Below, one piece after another: positions 33,937 through 43,049 of a DNA stretch of 50,651 nt. Position 1 is the stretch's first letter. Each line of letters begins with the position of its first letter. Location: assembly GCF_009600315.1 (NCBI RefSeq), contig NZ_WIWC01000040.1:1-50651 (forward strand), read 5' to 3'. Below the pieces are notes generated by a model that made no database searches, had not been told where the DNA came from, and saw only the letters and a list, made by a program, of their open reading frames with translations. Both the position numbers and the translations under genes were made by a program. The DNA is from Pseudomonas helleri. Its GTDB lineage: Bacteria; Pseudomonadota; Gammaproteobacteria; Pseudomonadales; Pseudomonadaceae.

Positions 33937-34830
33937 GGTCATGCCCAGGTCGGTGTGCAGTGCATGGAAGTTCTCGGTCATGTAGCCGCCAAAGTAGGCC
34001 GGGTCATCCGAGTTAACGGTCACTTTCACGCCGCGCTCAAGCATCTCAAGGATGTTGTGCTGGGACATGTGGTCGAACACGCACAGTTTGGTGTTGGACA
34101 ACGGGCACACGGTCAACGGGATCTGCTCGTCGATAATGCGCTGCATCAAACGCTCGTCTTCGATGGCCCGTACGCCATGGTCGATACGCTGAATTTTCAG
34201 CAGGTCCAGCGCTTCCCAGATGTACTCCGGCGGGCCTTCTTCACCCGCGTGGGCCACGGTCAGGAAGCCTTCGTGGCGGGCACGGTCGAATACGCGCTGG
34301 AACTTGCTCGGCGGGTGGCCCATTTCTGAACTGTCGAGGCCCACGGCCACAAACGCATCGCGAAACGGCAGGGCCTGGTCGAGGGTTTTTTCTGCCTGTT
34401 CTTCGCTCAAGTGACGCAGGAAGCTAAGGATCAGGCCGCTGGTAATGCCCAGTTGCTGCTCGCCATCCTTGAGTGCGCTGGCAATGCCGTTGAGCACTAC
34501 TTCAAACGGAACGCCACGGTCGGTGTGGGTTTGCGGATCGAAGAAGGGCTCGGTGTGGATAACGTTCTGTGCCTTGCAGCGCAGCAGGTACGCCCAGGTC
34601 AGGTCATAGAAGTCTTGCGAGGTGCGCAGTACGTCCGCACCTTTGTAGTACAGGTCGAGGAATTCTTGCAGGTTGTTGAAGGCATACGCTTTGCGCAAGG
34701 TTTCAACGTCGTTCCACGGCAAAGCGATTTTATTGCGCTCAGCCAGCGCGAACAGCAACTCGGGTTCCAGAGAACCTTCCAGGTGCATGTGCAGTTCTGC
34801 TTTTGGCAGGGCGTTCAGCCAGTCATACAT
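33934..34830 (-). CDS. Adenine/adenosine deaminase, C-terminally truncated by a nonsense codon
   Basis: 298 residues of a metal-dependent purine deaminase. Zinc ligands are H14 and H16 (HMHLEGSLEP), with a His in 'VAHAGEEG', 'IDHGVRA' and the Asp pair in 'VNSDDPAYFGGY'. Close relatives in Pseudomonas deaminate adenine, although they are often labelled adenosine deaminase. The frame ends at TAA after 'HTDLGMT', 19 codons short; with the in-frame tail it would be about 317 residues, the family norm. All catalytic residues remain, so activity is possible but the last helix is lost. It is last in the purine cluster. Confidence 0.9.
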   Translation of the reverse strand: MYDWLNALPKAELHMHLEGSLEPELLFALAERNKIALPWNDVETLRKAYAFNNLQEFLDLYYKGADVLRTSQDFYDLTWAYLLRCKAQNVIHTEPFFDPQTHTDRGVPFEVVLNGIASALKDGEQQLGITSGLILSFLRHLSEEQAEKTLDQALPFRDAFVAVGLDSSEMGHPPSKFQRVFDRARHEGFLTVAHAGEEGPPEYIWEALDLLKIQRIDHGVRAIEDERLMQRIIDEQIPLTVCPLSNTKLCVFDHMSQHNILEMLERGVKVTVNSDDPAYFGGYMTENFHALHTDLGMT

Positions 34831-34860
34831 ATCGGTTCATATCTCATCAGGTGCAAACAG

Positions 34861-34899
34861 GGCGCGCGCCACCGTCGGCAGACAGGGCGGTGCGCGCCT
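34861..34899. terminator. GC-rich imperfect hairpin before the deaminase gene
   Basis: GGCGCGC-(GCC)-ACCG pairs with CGGTGCGCGCC with a 3-nt bulge in the 128-bp gap between the oxygenase and deaminase genes. There is no strong U-tract, so it may be an attenuator or transcript-end stabiliser. Confidence 0.35.
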
Positions 34900-34958
34900 G
34901 AAAACCGGCCATTGTACAGGCCAGTCACAGGATGCAACATAAAACTAGACCAGCGATG

Positions 34959-35924
34959 TCATGACGCTTCGAGTTCTCGCCGGTACGCGTAGGTGTCAGC
35001 GAAGCGTGACAGCAGGAATTCGGCACAGGTGGTGGGCGGGTATTTGGCCGGGTTGTTAACGTCCTGACAGCCGGGCAGGCATTCAATGGCGGTGTCAGGG
35101 TGCGGCTCGGCAAAGAACGGCATGGAGTAGCGGTTGACCTCCAGCGGGCTGATCACCCGATGCGGGGTTGAAACATAACGATCGTTGCTCCAGCGCGCCA
35201 TCATGTCGCCGAGATTGACCACGAACGTGCCGTCAATGGGCGGTGCGTCGATCCATTCGCCCTGCACATTGCGCACTTGCAGGCCGCCCGCGGCATCTTG
35301 ATAGAGCAGGGTGACGCAGCCGTAATCGGTGTGCGCGCCTGCACCTTGTTGTTCATGGCTAGTGGCCGCTTCGCGGGGCGGGTAATGGATGATGCGCAGC
35401 ACGCTGACCGGTTCTTCAAAGCGCTGGTCAAAGAAATCGCGGTCGATGCCCAGCGCCAGCGTCATGGCCCGCAGCAGGGTCTGGGCCAGCGCCTGCATGT
35501 CGGCGTAATGGCTTTCCATCAGGTGTTGCCAGCCGGGCAGGTCGGGGTGGCGGTTGGGCCCGCGCAAGGGTTTTTCGGCCATGACGTGCGGGTGTTCGTC
35601 GGGCAAATGCAGGCCCATGTCGAAGGTTTCTTTCAGGTCGCTGGGGCGGTTGGGGTCAAGCTGCTCGGTGGCGACCGCGCCATACCTGCGATGATGGCGC
35701 GTCTGCGTGATGTCAATGCGCAGCTTTTCCTCGTCCGGCAGGGCGAAGAAGGTTTGAGCGATGCTGAGCAGGTGCTCAATCCGTTCGGCGCTGATCGGGT
35801 GGCCCTTGATATAGAAAAAGCCCCATTCTCGGCAGGCGTGGTCAATCTGGGTGGCGACCGCTTGCCAGCCGGCAGCGGTGTCCTGATACAGCGGGCTGAT
35901 GTCGATAACGGGAAGCCGGTTCAT
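34959..35924 (-). CDS. 2-oxoglutarate/Fe(II) dioxygenase, isopenicillin-N-synthase type
   Basis: 321 residues. An N-terminal DIOX_N part ('LPVIDISPLYQDTAAGWQ', 'WGFFYIKGHPIS') precedes the jelly-roll core with the iron triad H198-x-D200 (GAHTDYGCVTLLYQD) and H255 (STPHRVISP), plus R265 (NRYSMPFF) for 2-oxoglutarate. The equivalent Pseudomonas gene also neighbours the deaminase. The substrate is unknown; a purine or other nucleobase is an inference from context. It lies 53 bp after the BMP-protein gene. Confidence 0.88.
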   Translation of the reverse strand: MNRLPVIDISPLYQDTAAGWQAVATQIDHACREWGFFYIKGHPISAERIEHLLSIAQTFFALPDEEKLRIDITQTRHHRRYGAVATEQLDPNRPSDLKETFDMGLHLPDEHPHVMAEKPLRGPNRHPDLPGWQHLMESHYADMQALAQTLLRAMTLALGIDRDFFDQRFEEPVSVLRIIHYPPREAATSHEQQGAGAHTDYGCVTLLYQDAAGGLQVRNVQGEWIDAPPIDGTFVVNLGDMMARWSNDRYVSTPHRVISPLEVNRYSMPFFAEPHPDTAIECLPGCQDVNNPAKYPPTTCAEFLLSRFADTYAYRRELEAS

Positions 35925-35977
35925 GGGGCGCTCCGGTAAGGTGCGGGCAGACAGGTGAGCATGTGTCCGCAGAGGGT

Positions 35978-37060
35978 TTACTTCGGCAGGTCGGCTTTCA
36001 TGCCTTCGACGTAGTAGTTCATGGACGCCAGTTCGGCGTTGCTGGCGGTCACCCCGGCAGCGATTTTTTCAACGCCGGTCTGATCCTTGATTGGGCCGGT
36101 GAAAGGGTGGAATTCGCCGCTTTCAATGTTGGCGATCAATTTTTCCGCTTCGGCCTTGGTGTCCGCTGGTACTAAATCACTGATCGGCAATTGCACAGTG
36201 CCTTCTTTCAGGCCGCCCCAATAATCCTGAGGTTTCCAGTTGCCATCAAGCACACCCTGAGTGGCCTGAATGTAATGCGGGCCCCAGTTGTTGACGATGG
36301 AGGTGAGCACCGCTTTTGGCCCGAAGTGGCCCATGTCCGAGGCATAGCCCACCGCGTATACGCCGCGCCGCTCGGCCGCCTGAATCGGCGCCGGGCTGTC
36401 AGTGTGCTGGAACACCACATCGACCCCTTGGTCGATCAGGGCGTTGGCGGCATCCGCTTCTTTGCCCGGATCAAACCAGGAGTTGACCCACACCACTTTG
36501 ATCTCGGTGCCGGGGTTGTATTTATTCAAGGCCAGTTGAATGGCGTTGATGTCGCGGATCACTTCTGGGATGGGGAACGACGCCACGTAACCGATCTTTT
36601 TACTCTTGGTCATTTTGGCCGCGAGATAGCCCGCGACGTAGCGCCCTTCATAGGTGCGGGCCAAATAAGTGCCCATGTTCTTGTCTTGCTTGTAGCCAGT
36701 GGCGTGTTCAAAGGTGGTCTTGGGGAATTGCTTGGCCACTTTCAGCGTCGGGTTCATATAGCCGAATGAGGTGGTGAAAATCAGGTCGTACTTGTCCTTG
36801 GCCATGTTGCGAATCACCCGCTCGGCGTCGGCGCCTTCAGGCACGTTTTCGACATAGCTGGTGGTGATCTTGTCGCCGAACTGCTTGGCCAGCGCCAGTC
36901 GACCCTGCTCGTGCTGATAGGTCCAGCCGTGGTCGCCGATTGGGCCGATATACACAAAGCCGACTTTTAGCGGGTCGGCGGCGCTGGCCGAAAGGCTGGC
37001 GCTCAGGCCTATGGCCGCCGCAAGGGCACAGAGCAACGTTTTCAAAGGACGTTTATGCAT
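35978..37060 (-). CDS. BMP-family ABC transporter substrate-binding protein
   Basis: 360 residues with a signal peptide (MHKRPLKTLLCALAAAIGLS then ASLSASA). The mature protein opens 'ADPLKVGFVYIGPIGDHGWT', typical of the BMP/PnrA group that binds purine nucleosides and nucleobases in the periplasm; 'GVDVVFQHTDSPAPIQAAE' supports this. The start at 37060 follows GGA at 11 nt; the frame continues upstream without a good site. Its transporter partners are the permeases and ATPase at 39.5-43.0 kb. Confidence 0.92.
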   Translation of the reverse strand: MHKRPLKTLLCALAAAIGLSASLSASAADPLKVGFVYIGPIGDHGWTYQHEQGRLALAKQFGDKITTSYVENVPEGADAERVIRNMAKDKYDLIFTTSFGYMNPTLKVAKQFPKTTFEHATGYKQDKNMGTYLARTYEGRYVAGYLAAKMTKSKKIGYVASFPIPEVIRDINAIQLALNKYNPGTEIKVVWVNSWFDPGKEADAANALIDQGVDVVFQHTDSPAPIQAAERRGVYAVGYASDMGHFGPKAVLTSIVNNWGPHYIQATQGVLDGNWKPQDYWGGLKEGTVQLPISDLVPADTKAEAEKLIANIESGEFHPFTGPIKDQTGVEKIAAGVTASNAELASMNYYVEGMKADLPK

Positions 37061-37229
37061 GGGAGCGGGTTCCGTATTGTTGGTATGTAGTCGCAGACGA
37101 GGCAGGCCAATGCAAAAAATTGACCAACAAGACAACAAACGCGGCGCAGTGCGGTTGTGCCGTTTTCCCCATGCTGGCAAAGAGCCAAGCCGGTGCGCCG
37201 CTCAGGCTGATGCCTGTCACTGGTGCGTA

Positions 37230-38588
37230 TCAGAGACCGTTGATCAAGGCATGGGCCGCTTGTCGGTGGTCAGCGATGAGTCCTTTAAGGTCAAGCCCTT
37301 GCACTTGGCCGTCGATCACCCGCCACTTCCCGCCAATCATCACCCTGTCTGCGCGATCCGCACCGCACAGCAACAAGGCGGCAATCGGGTCATGGCTGCC
37401 GGAAAAGCGCAGCTCGTCGAGTTTGAACAGCGCCAGATCCGCTTGTTTGCCAACCGCCAACTCGCCGATGTCAGTACGCCCCAGCAGGCTCGCCGAACCG
37501 CGAGTGGCCCAGCCCAGCACGAGTTCGGGGGTGATTTTTTCGGCGCCGTAACGCAGGCGCTGGAGGTACAACGCCTGCCGCGTTTCGAGGATCATGTTCG
37601 ACGCGTCATTGGAGGCCGAGCCATCCACGCCCAACCCTATCGTGGCCCCACTGGCCAGCAGTTCCAGTGTCGGGCAAATGCCCGACGCCAGTCGCATGTT
37701 GGAACTGGGGCAATGGCTGATACCGGTTTTGGCGGTACCCAGACGAGCGATTTCCTGCGGGTTGAAGTGAATGCCATGAGCCAGCCAGGTGCGCGGGCCG
37801 AGCCAGCCGACGCTGTCCAGATAATCCACGGTGCGCAAGCCAAAGCGTTGCAGGCAGAACGCTTCTTCATCGAGGGTTTCTGCCAGGTGGGTATGCAGGC
37901 GTACATCCAGTTGCTCGGCCAGTTCAGCGCTGTCGCTCATGATCTGCGGGGTTACTGAAAAGGGCGAGCAGGGCGCCAAGGCAATCTGGATCTGCGCGCC
38001 ATCGCCACGCTCATGGTAGGTCTGTATCAGACGTTGGCTATCCGCCAGAATCACCTCGCCCTGTTGCACTGTTTGCTGAGGCGGCAGGCCGCCGTCGGCC
38101 TCGCCCAAACTCATCGAACCACGGGTCAGCATGGCGCGCATGCCCAGCTCGCGCACGCACTGGACCTGAATATCAATGGCGTTTTCCAGGCCGTCCGGGA
38201 ATAAATAATGATGATCGGCTGCCGTGGTGCAGCCGGACAGCAGCAGTTCGGTGAGCGCAACTTTACTGGCCAGCGCCAGTTTTTCGGGTGTCAGCCGCGC
38301 CCACACCAGGTAGAGCGTTTGCAGCCAGGGAAACAACGGTTGGTTGACCACCGGGGCCCAGGCACGGGTGAGGGTTTGATAGAAATGGTGATGGGTGTTG
38401 ATCAGCCCCGGCAGCAGCACATGCTCGCGCGCATCAAAGACGTGATCGCACGGGCGGGCGGGGTGTTGCCCGACACCGAGCAGTTCAACGATGCGCTCGC
38501 CTTCGAGCACCAGGCCGCCTCGGGCATCAAGGGTGTTGGCGGTGAACACGGCCAAGGGATTTTTTAACCAGATACGGGTCGCAGGCAC
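37230..38588 (-). CDS. 8-oxoguanine deaminase
   Basis: A 452-residue amidohydrolase with HHH at 66-68 (GLINTHHHFYQTLTRA), 'HTHLAET', 'ISHCPSSNMRLASGI' and the metal Asp in 'GVDGSASNDASN'. The sequence and location match the Pseudomonas enzyme that deaminates 8-oxoguanine to uric acid, with isocytosine as a minor substrate. It starts with GTG at 38588, 9 nt after AGAGGAG. It lies within the purine importer cluster. Confidence 0.9.
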   Translation of the reverse strand: MPATRIWLKNPLAVFTANTLDARGGLVLEGERIVELLGVGQHPARPCDHVFDAREHVLLPGLINTHHHFYQTLTRAWAPVVNQPLFPWLQTLYLVWARLTPEKLALASKVALTELLLSGCTTAADHHYLFPDGLENAIDIQVQCVRELGMRAMLTRGSMSLGEADGGLPPQQTVQQGEVILADSQRLIQTYHERGDGAQIQIALAPCSPFSVTPQIMSDSAELAEQLDVRLHTHLAETLDEEAFCLQRFGLRTVDYLDSVGWLGPRTWLAHGIHFNPQEIARLGTAKTGISHCPSSNMRLASGICPTLELLASGATIGLGVDGSASNDASNMILETRQALYLQRLRYGAEKITPELVLGWATRGSASLLGRTDIGELAVGKQADLALFKLDELRFSGSHDPIAALLLCGADRADRVMIGGKWRVIDGQVQGLDLKGLIADHRQAAHALINGL

Positions 38589-38688
38589 GGGCCGGCTCCT
38601 CTGAAAGTTGAGTTCAGGTTTGCCAGCTCAGTGTTGTCCTGTCTGCTGATCCAGGTGTGATGCGGGTTACGCTTTTAGGGTGCGCTGC

Positions 38689-39375
38689 TTACCAGACAAT
38701 GGTTTGCCCCTGGTAATCGAGGAAGTAGTGCCCGCCCTTGCCGGTGTAGGCATTGATCACATCGACCAAGCCACGGGTGCTGGTGGCCACATCAATCTGG
38801 GCACCTTCGCCGCCCATATCGGTTTTAACCCAGCCCGGGTGCAGCGACAGCACGGTCAGTTTGCGTTCGCCCAGCTGGCTCACATAAGTATTGGTCAGCG
38901 AGTTGAGGGCCGCCTTGCTGGCTTTGTACAACGCCAGTTCAGGCGCGTCCGGGCTGGTGACGCTGCCCAGAACGGAGCTCATGAAGGCCAGTACGCCGGT
39001 GTCAGCGCGCAGGCTGTCGGTAAAGTGCTGGGCGAGGCTGATGGGCGCCACGCTGTTGGTGAGGAACAGTTGCGCGACCTCTTGCGCGGGGGCTGCGCCG
39101 GGCGTCTGGTCATCCGGGCCTTTGATGCCGGCGTTGACGAACAGCAGGTCGAACACTTGACCCTGCAGACGCTGGTGAAGGTCGCTGACGGACTGGGCAT
39201 CATCCATGTCCAGCTGTTCGATCTGCACATCGGCCACGGCACGCAGTTTGTCGGCCTTGTGGGTGTCGCGCACGGTCGCGGTGACGGCCCAGCCATCTTC
39301 TTTCAGACGCTGCACAAGCCCCAGGCCCAAGCCTCGGGAGGCGCCGATGATCAAAGCGTTTTTTGTCGCGGGCAT
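38689..39375 (-). CDS. SDR-family oxidoreductase (C-factor-like)
   Basis: A 228-residue classical SDR with 'ALIIGASRGLGLGLVQRL' (cofactor site, about 7-24), 'NAGI', and the catalytic 'LYKASKAALNSL' (Tyr, Lys). The start at 39375 is set by AAGGAGC 8 nt upstream; the open frame continues far upstream into the permease gene and is not used. The ribosome-binding site lies in a bulged hairpin (39379-39415). The substrate is unknown. Confidence 0.88.
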   Translation of the reverse strand: MPATKNALIIGASRGLGLGLVQRLKEDGWAVTATVRDTHKADKLRAVADVQIEQLDMDDAQSVSDLHQRLQGQVFDLLFVNAGIKGPDDQTPGAAPAQEVAQLFLTNSVAPISLAQHFTDSLRADTGVLAFMSSVLGSVTSPDAPELALYKASKAALNSLTNTYVSQLGERKLTVLSLHPGWVKTDMGGEGAQIDVATSTRGLVDVINAYTGKGGHYFLDYQGQTIVW

Positions 39376-39378
39376 GCT

Positions 39379-39415
39379 GTTGCTCCTTTGAGTCGAGAGG
39401 GTCGCAAAGGGCAAC
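39379..39415 (-). promoter_or_regulatory. Hairpin covering the SDR gene ribosome-binding site
   Basis: On the minus-strand transcript GTTGCCCTTTG pairs with CAAAGGAGCAAC over 11 base pairs with one bulged A and a 14-nt loop. The 3' arm contains the Shine-Dalgarno AAAGGAG, and the ATG follows 3 nt after the stem. It may lower SDR translation relative to the upstream permeases. Confidence 0.5.
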
Positions 39416-39470
39416 TGTGCCCCAGCCCCTTGCGCAACACCAGCCGTGATTGAGGCCGCTGTCCCATGTT

Positions 39471-40400
39471 TCAGTGCCCCGCCTGCCAGGGCTGGCCCAG
39501 TGAAACCGGGGCATATAGCCGTGTGCGCAGCGCATCGCGTGACAGCAGCACCAGCACCACAATAGTGGCGACATAGGGCAGCATGGCCAGCAGGTTGGAA
39601 GGAATGGCCAGCCCCAGCCCCTGTGCAACCAGATGCAGGATGCTGGCGAGCCCGAACAGATAAGCGCCCAGCAGCAGACGCCCAATCCGCCAACTGGCAA
39701 ATACCACCAGTGCCAGCGCAATCCAGCCGCGCCCGGCGGTCATGTTTTCGGCCCACATCGGCGTGTAGGCCAGAGAAAGGTAGGCACCTGCCAGACCGGC
39801 CATCGCACCGCCAAACAAGACAGCCAGAGTGCGCACCCACATCACCGGTACGCCCATCGCATTGGCGGCGTGAGGATTCTCTCCGACGGCTTGAATGATC
39901 AGCCCGATCCGGCTTTTGAGTACGACCCACGCCACCAGTACAAACAGCGCAAAGGATAGGTAAACCAACGCGTCCTGTGCAAACAGCATGCGACCGATCA
40001 GCGGGATGTCGCTCAACAGTGGGATGGCCAACGGGTCAAAACCGGCAAGCGGTTTACCGACCCATGCCGCCCCGACAAAACTCGACAGGCCGACACCGAA
40101 AATGGTCAGGGCTAAACCGGTGGCTACCTGATTGGCGTTAAACACCAGTGCCACCAGCGCAAAAAGGGCACTGAGCAGCATGCCAGCGAGCATCGCCAGC
40201 AAGACGCCGAGCCACAGGTTGCCGGTGCTCAACGCGACAATAAAACCGATCACCGCGCCGAACAGCATCATGCCTTCCTGCCCAAGATTGAGAACGCCGC
40301 TTTTTTCGCAGATCAGTTCGCCCATCGCGACCAGCAACAGCGGTGTTCCGCAGCGCACCATGGCGTAGAAAATATTGCTCAGCAGATCCATGTCCATCAA
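39471..40400 (-). CDS. ABC transporter permease, nucleoside/purine importer (second permease)
   Basis: A 309-residue BPD_transp_2 membrane protein with 8-10 hydrophobic segments and family phrases 'VRCGTPLLLVAMGELICEKS' and 'GVLNLGQEGMMLFGAVIGF'. It pairs with the permease encoded directly upstream, whose stop overlaps its start by 4 nt. It should form the inner-membrane channel for purine nucleosides or bases bound by the BMP protein. Confidence 0.93.
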   Translation of the reverse strand: MMDMDLLSNIFYAMVRCGTPLLLVAMGELICEKSGVLNLGQEGMMLFGAVIGFIVALSTGNLWLGVLLAMLAGMLLSALFALVALVFNANQVATGLALTIFGVGLSSFVGAAWVGKPLAGFDPLAIPLLSDIPLIGRMLFAQDALVYLSFALFVLVAWVVLKSRIGLIIQAVGENPHAANAMGVPVMWVRTLAVLFGGAMAGLAGAYLSLAYTPMWAENMTAGRGWIALALVVFASWRIGRLLLGAYLFGLASILHLVAQGLGLAIPSNLLAMLPYVATIVVLVLLSRDALRTRLYAPVSLGQPWQAGH

Positions 40401-41500
40401 TGCGCTCCTATCGGTGCAACGACTGTGTTGCGGCGTCCCCAGCGCACGGCGAGGCGCGGGCGATAAAGAATCAGCACGTCACACGCCAGCAGAAAAAACA
40501 GCATCATTCCCTGAAACAGTTGGGTGATTGCCAGGGGCAGATTGAGGGTCATCTGCGCTTGTTCACCGCCCAGATACAGCAAGGCCATCAACAGGCTGGC
40601 AAACAGAATGCCGAGAGGGTTCAAACGGCCCAGAAAGGCCACGGTAATCGCGGCATAGCCGTACCCCGGCGAGACCTGCGGCACCAGTTGCCCCAGGGGG
40701 CCGGTGACTTCACATACCCCCGCCAAACCGGCCAGGCCACCGCTGATTAACAGCGCCAGCCAGATCAGGGGTTTCTCGCGAAAGCCGACAAACCCGGCAG
40801 CGCGTTTGTCCAGCCCCAGCACTTTGATCTGAAAGCCGACAAAGCTTTTTTGCAGCAGCACCCACACTGCGACCAACGCCAGCAACGCGAAATACACTCC
40901 GGCGTGCACGCGACCGTCCTCGGTCAGTAGAGGCAATCGACTGGCATCACCCAACATCGCCGACTCCGGGAAGTTGTAGCCAGCCGGGTCTTTGAGCGGG
41001 CCGTGGACGCAATACAGCAGCAGGTTGAGGGCGATGTAATTGAGCATGATGCTGGTGAGGATTTCATTGGCATTGAAGTGCGTGCGCAGCCACGCCGTCA
41101 GCCCACCCCACGCGGCACCGGCCAGCGTGCCGCAGAGGAGAATCAGCACCAGCGCCCAGCGGCTTTGCAGGTCGATCACATTGACGGCCAGCGCACTGCC
41201 GGCCAGAGCACCGAGCAACAGTTGCCCCTCGGCCCCGATGTTCCAGATGCGCGCTTGATACGCCACCGCCAGTCCGAGGGCACAGAGCAAAATGGGCAAC
41301 GTCTTGATCATCAGTTCGCTGACGCCATACAGGTCGCTGATCGGGGCGATCAACAGCGTGTGCAGGGTCAGTAACGGGTCGTGCCCCAAGGCAATAAACA
41401 ACAATGAGCCGCAACCCAGTGTCAGCAGTGCCGCGAGCAGCGGCGAACACCACAACATGGCGCGCGATTGTTGGCCGCGGGGTTCAAGGGATAGCAACAT
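40397..41500 (-). CDS. ABC transporter permease, nucleoside/purine importer (first permease)
   Basis: A 367-residue BPD_transp_2 permease. Hydrophobic segments begin near residue 18, with 'GVSELMIKTLPILLCALGLA', 'IWNIGAEGQLLLGALAGSAL' and 'NEILTSIMLNYIALNLLLYC'. The start at 41500 is chosen because GGAGC lies 8 nt upstream and the frame then begins with a normal cytoplasmic tail; it overlaps the ATPase gene by 17 nt. The longer frame to 41662 lies wholly within the ATPase gene. Confidence 0.92.
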   Translation of the reverse strand: MLLSLEPRGQQSRAMLWCSPLLAALLTLGCGSLLFIALGHDPLLTLHTLLIAPISDLYGVSELMIKTLPILLCALGLAVAYQARIWNIGAEGQLLLGALAGSALAVNVIDLQSRWALVLILLCGTLAGAAWGGLTAWLRTHFNANEILTSIMLNYIALNLLLYCVHGPLKDPAGYNFPESAMLGDASRLPLLTEDGRVHAGVYFALLALVAVWVLLQKSFVGFQIKVLGLDKRAAGFVGFREKPLIWLALLISGGLAGLAGVCEVTGPLGQLVPQVSPGYGYAAITVAFLGRLNPLGILFASLLMALLYLGGEQAQMTLNLPLAITQLFQGMMLFFLLACDVLILYRPRLAVRWGRRNTVVAPIGAH

Positions 41501-43049
41501 GACAAGCTCCGAGAGCAAAAGAGGGGGTGGCAGGCGTTTCAAACTGACCGGCCATCCAGCCACCGACTTCCACCAGATGGGTGTGGGCCGTGTCTTTAAG
41601 CGGCGATAACCGACCGCTGCACAATGCCCCGATGCGATCACTGATCTGGAATAACTCATCAAGGTCTTCGGAAATCACCAGAATGGCCGCCCCGGCATCA
41701 CGCAGTGCAATCAATGCGCGATGGATCGTGGCGGCCGCGCCGACATCGACGCCCCACGTGGGGTGGGCGGCAATCAGCAATTTAGGTTGCTGGAGGATTT
41801 CCCTGCCCAGGATAAATTTCTGCAAGTTACCGCCGGACAGGCTTCGGGCCTGAGCGTCACTGTTGGGTGTCTTTACCCCAAATCGTTGAATGATCAACTC
41901 GGCCAAAGCCCTGACCCGCTCATGGCGAATTAACCCGCGGCTTACCAGACCTTGCTGAAAGGCGGTCAACAGCGCGTTGTCAGCCAGGCTCATGTCGGGA
42001 ACAGCGCCATGACCCAGGCGCTCGGCGGGTACAAAAGCCATGCCTTTGTGCCGTCGGGCATCGGGACGTAAATGGGCGACTGGCTGTTGATCGATGCGGA
42101 TGTGTCGGCTTTGACTGACGGGCAGCCGCACTTCGCCACAGAGCAAGGCCAGCAACTCATCCTGACCGTTGCCGGCCACGCCCGCGATGCCCACGATTTC
42201 GCCGCTGCGAACATTCAAGTTGATGCCGTGCAATGCGCAGCCGAAAGGGTCCGGGTTGTGCCAGGACAGAGCGTCTACCTGCAAAAAATCAGACGCGCCC
42301 TGGGCCTTCGGGTACGGGTCAATCAGGTTGGCAGCCTCACCGACCATCATCTGTGCCAATTGCCTGTCCGAGCACTCGCCCGGAATACAGTGCCCGGCCA
42401 CTTTGCCGCCACGCAGTACCGTCGCACTGTGACAGAGCGCACGTACTTCATTGAGCTTGTGGCTGATAAAGAGAATGCTGCAACCCTCGCCAGCCAACCG
42501 GCGCAATGTCACAAAGAGTTCATCGGCTTCCTGTGGCGTGAGCACTGAGGTCGGTTCATCGAGAATCAGCAAACGGATGTCTTGCATCAGGCAGCGAATG
42601 ATTTCGACCCGCTGGCGTTCGCCAATCGACAAGCTGTGCACCAGACGTTCAGGCTCCAGCGCCATCCCGTAACGCGCAGAGACTTCGCGGATGCGTGGCT
42701 CCAACGCTTTTGGTGATCCGGCAACAGGGCCCAGGGCAAGCGCAATGTTTTGCGCCACGCTCAGGGTTTCAAACAGCGAAAAGTGTTGGAAGACCATGCC
42801 AATACCCAGACTGCGTGCCTGAGCCGGATTGCGCACTTTCAACGGCTGCCCCTGCCAGATAATTTCACCGGTATCGGCTTGGGTCACGCCGTAAATGATC
42901 TTCATCAGGGTGCTTTTGCCGGCTCCATTTTCCCCGAGCAGGGCGTGGATTTCGCCCGGCTGGATGCTCAGGTCAATAGCGTCATTGGCCAGACAGCCGG
43001 GGTAGCGTTTGCTGATACGGCGTAATTGGAGGCGGGCAGGGTTGGACAT
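41484..43049 (-). CDS. ABC transporter ATP-binding protein, double cassette
   Basis: 521 residues, two fused ABC domains as in RbsA/NupA types. The first has Walker A GENGAGKS (39-46), signature 'LSIGERQRVEI' and Walker B 'LLILDEPTS'. The second has a degenerate Walker A ('GVAGNGQDEL', no GKS), signature 'LSGGNLQKF' and altered Walker B ('LLIAAHPTWG'), so only one site should hydrolyse ATP, as is usual in this group. First gene of the importer cluster, after a 537-bp gap. Confidence 0.94.
   Translation of the reverse strand: MSNPARLQLRRISKRYPGCLANDAIDLSIQPGEIHALLGENGAGKSTLMKIIYGVTQADTGEIIWQGQPLKVRNPAQARSLGIGMVFQHFSLFETLSVAQNIALALGPVAGSPKALEPRIREVSARYGMALEPERLVHSLSIGERQRVEIIRCLMQDIRLLILDEPTSVLTPQEADELFVTLRRLAGEGCSILFISHKLNEVRALCHSATVLRGGKVAGHCIPGECSDRQLAQMMVGEAANLIDPYPKAQGASDFLQVDALSWHNPDPFGCALHGINLNVRSGEIVGIAGVAGNGQDELLALLCGEVRLPVSQSRHIRIDQQPVAHLRPDARRHKGMAFVPAERLGHGAVPDMSLADNALLTAFQQGLVSRGLIRHERVRALAELIIQRFGVKTPNSDAQARSLSGGNLQKFILGREILQQPKLLIAAHPTWGVDVGAAATIHRALIALRDAGAAILVISEDLDELFQISDRIGALCSGRLSPLKDTAHTHLVEVGGWMAGQFETPATPSFALGACHVAIP

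Noticed and set aside
37011..37958. 315-residue plus-strand open frame
   Set aside because: Antisense to 8-oxoguanine deaminase and the BMP-protein gene start, with no recognisable features.
38689..39930. 413-residue version of the SDR protein
   Set aside because: The upstream 185 codons run through the permease gene in another frame. AAGGAGC before 39375 and the SDR N terminus there define the real start.
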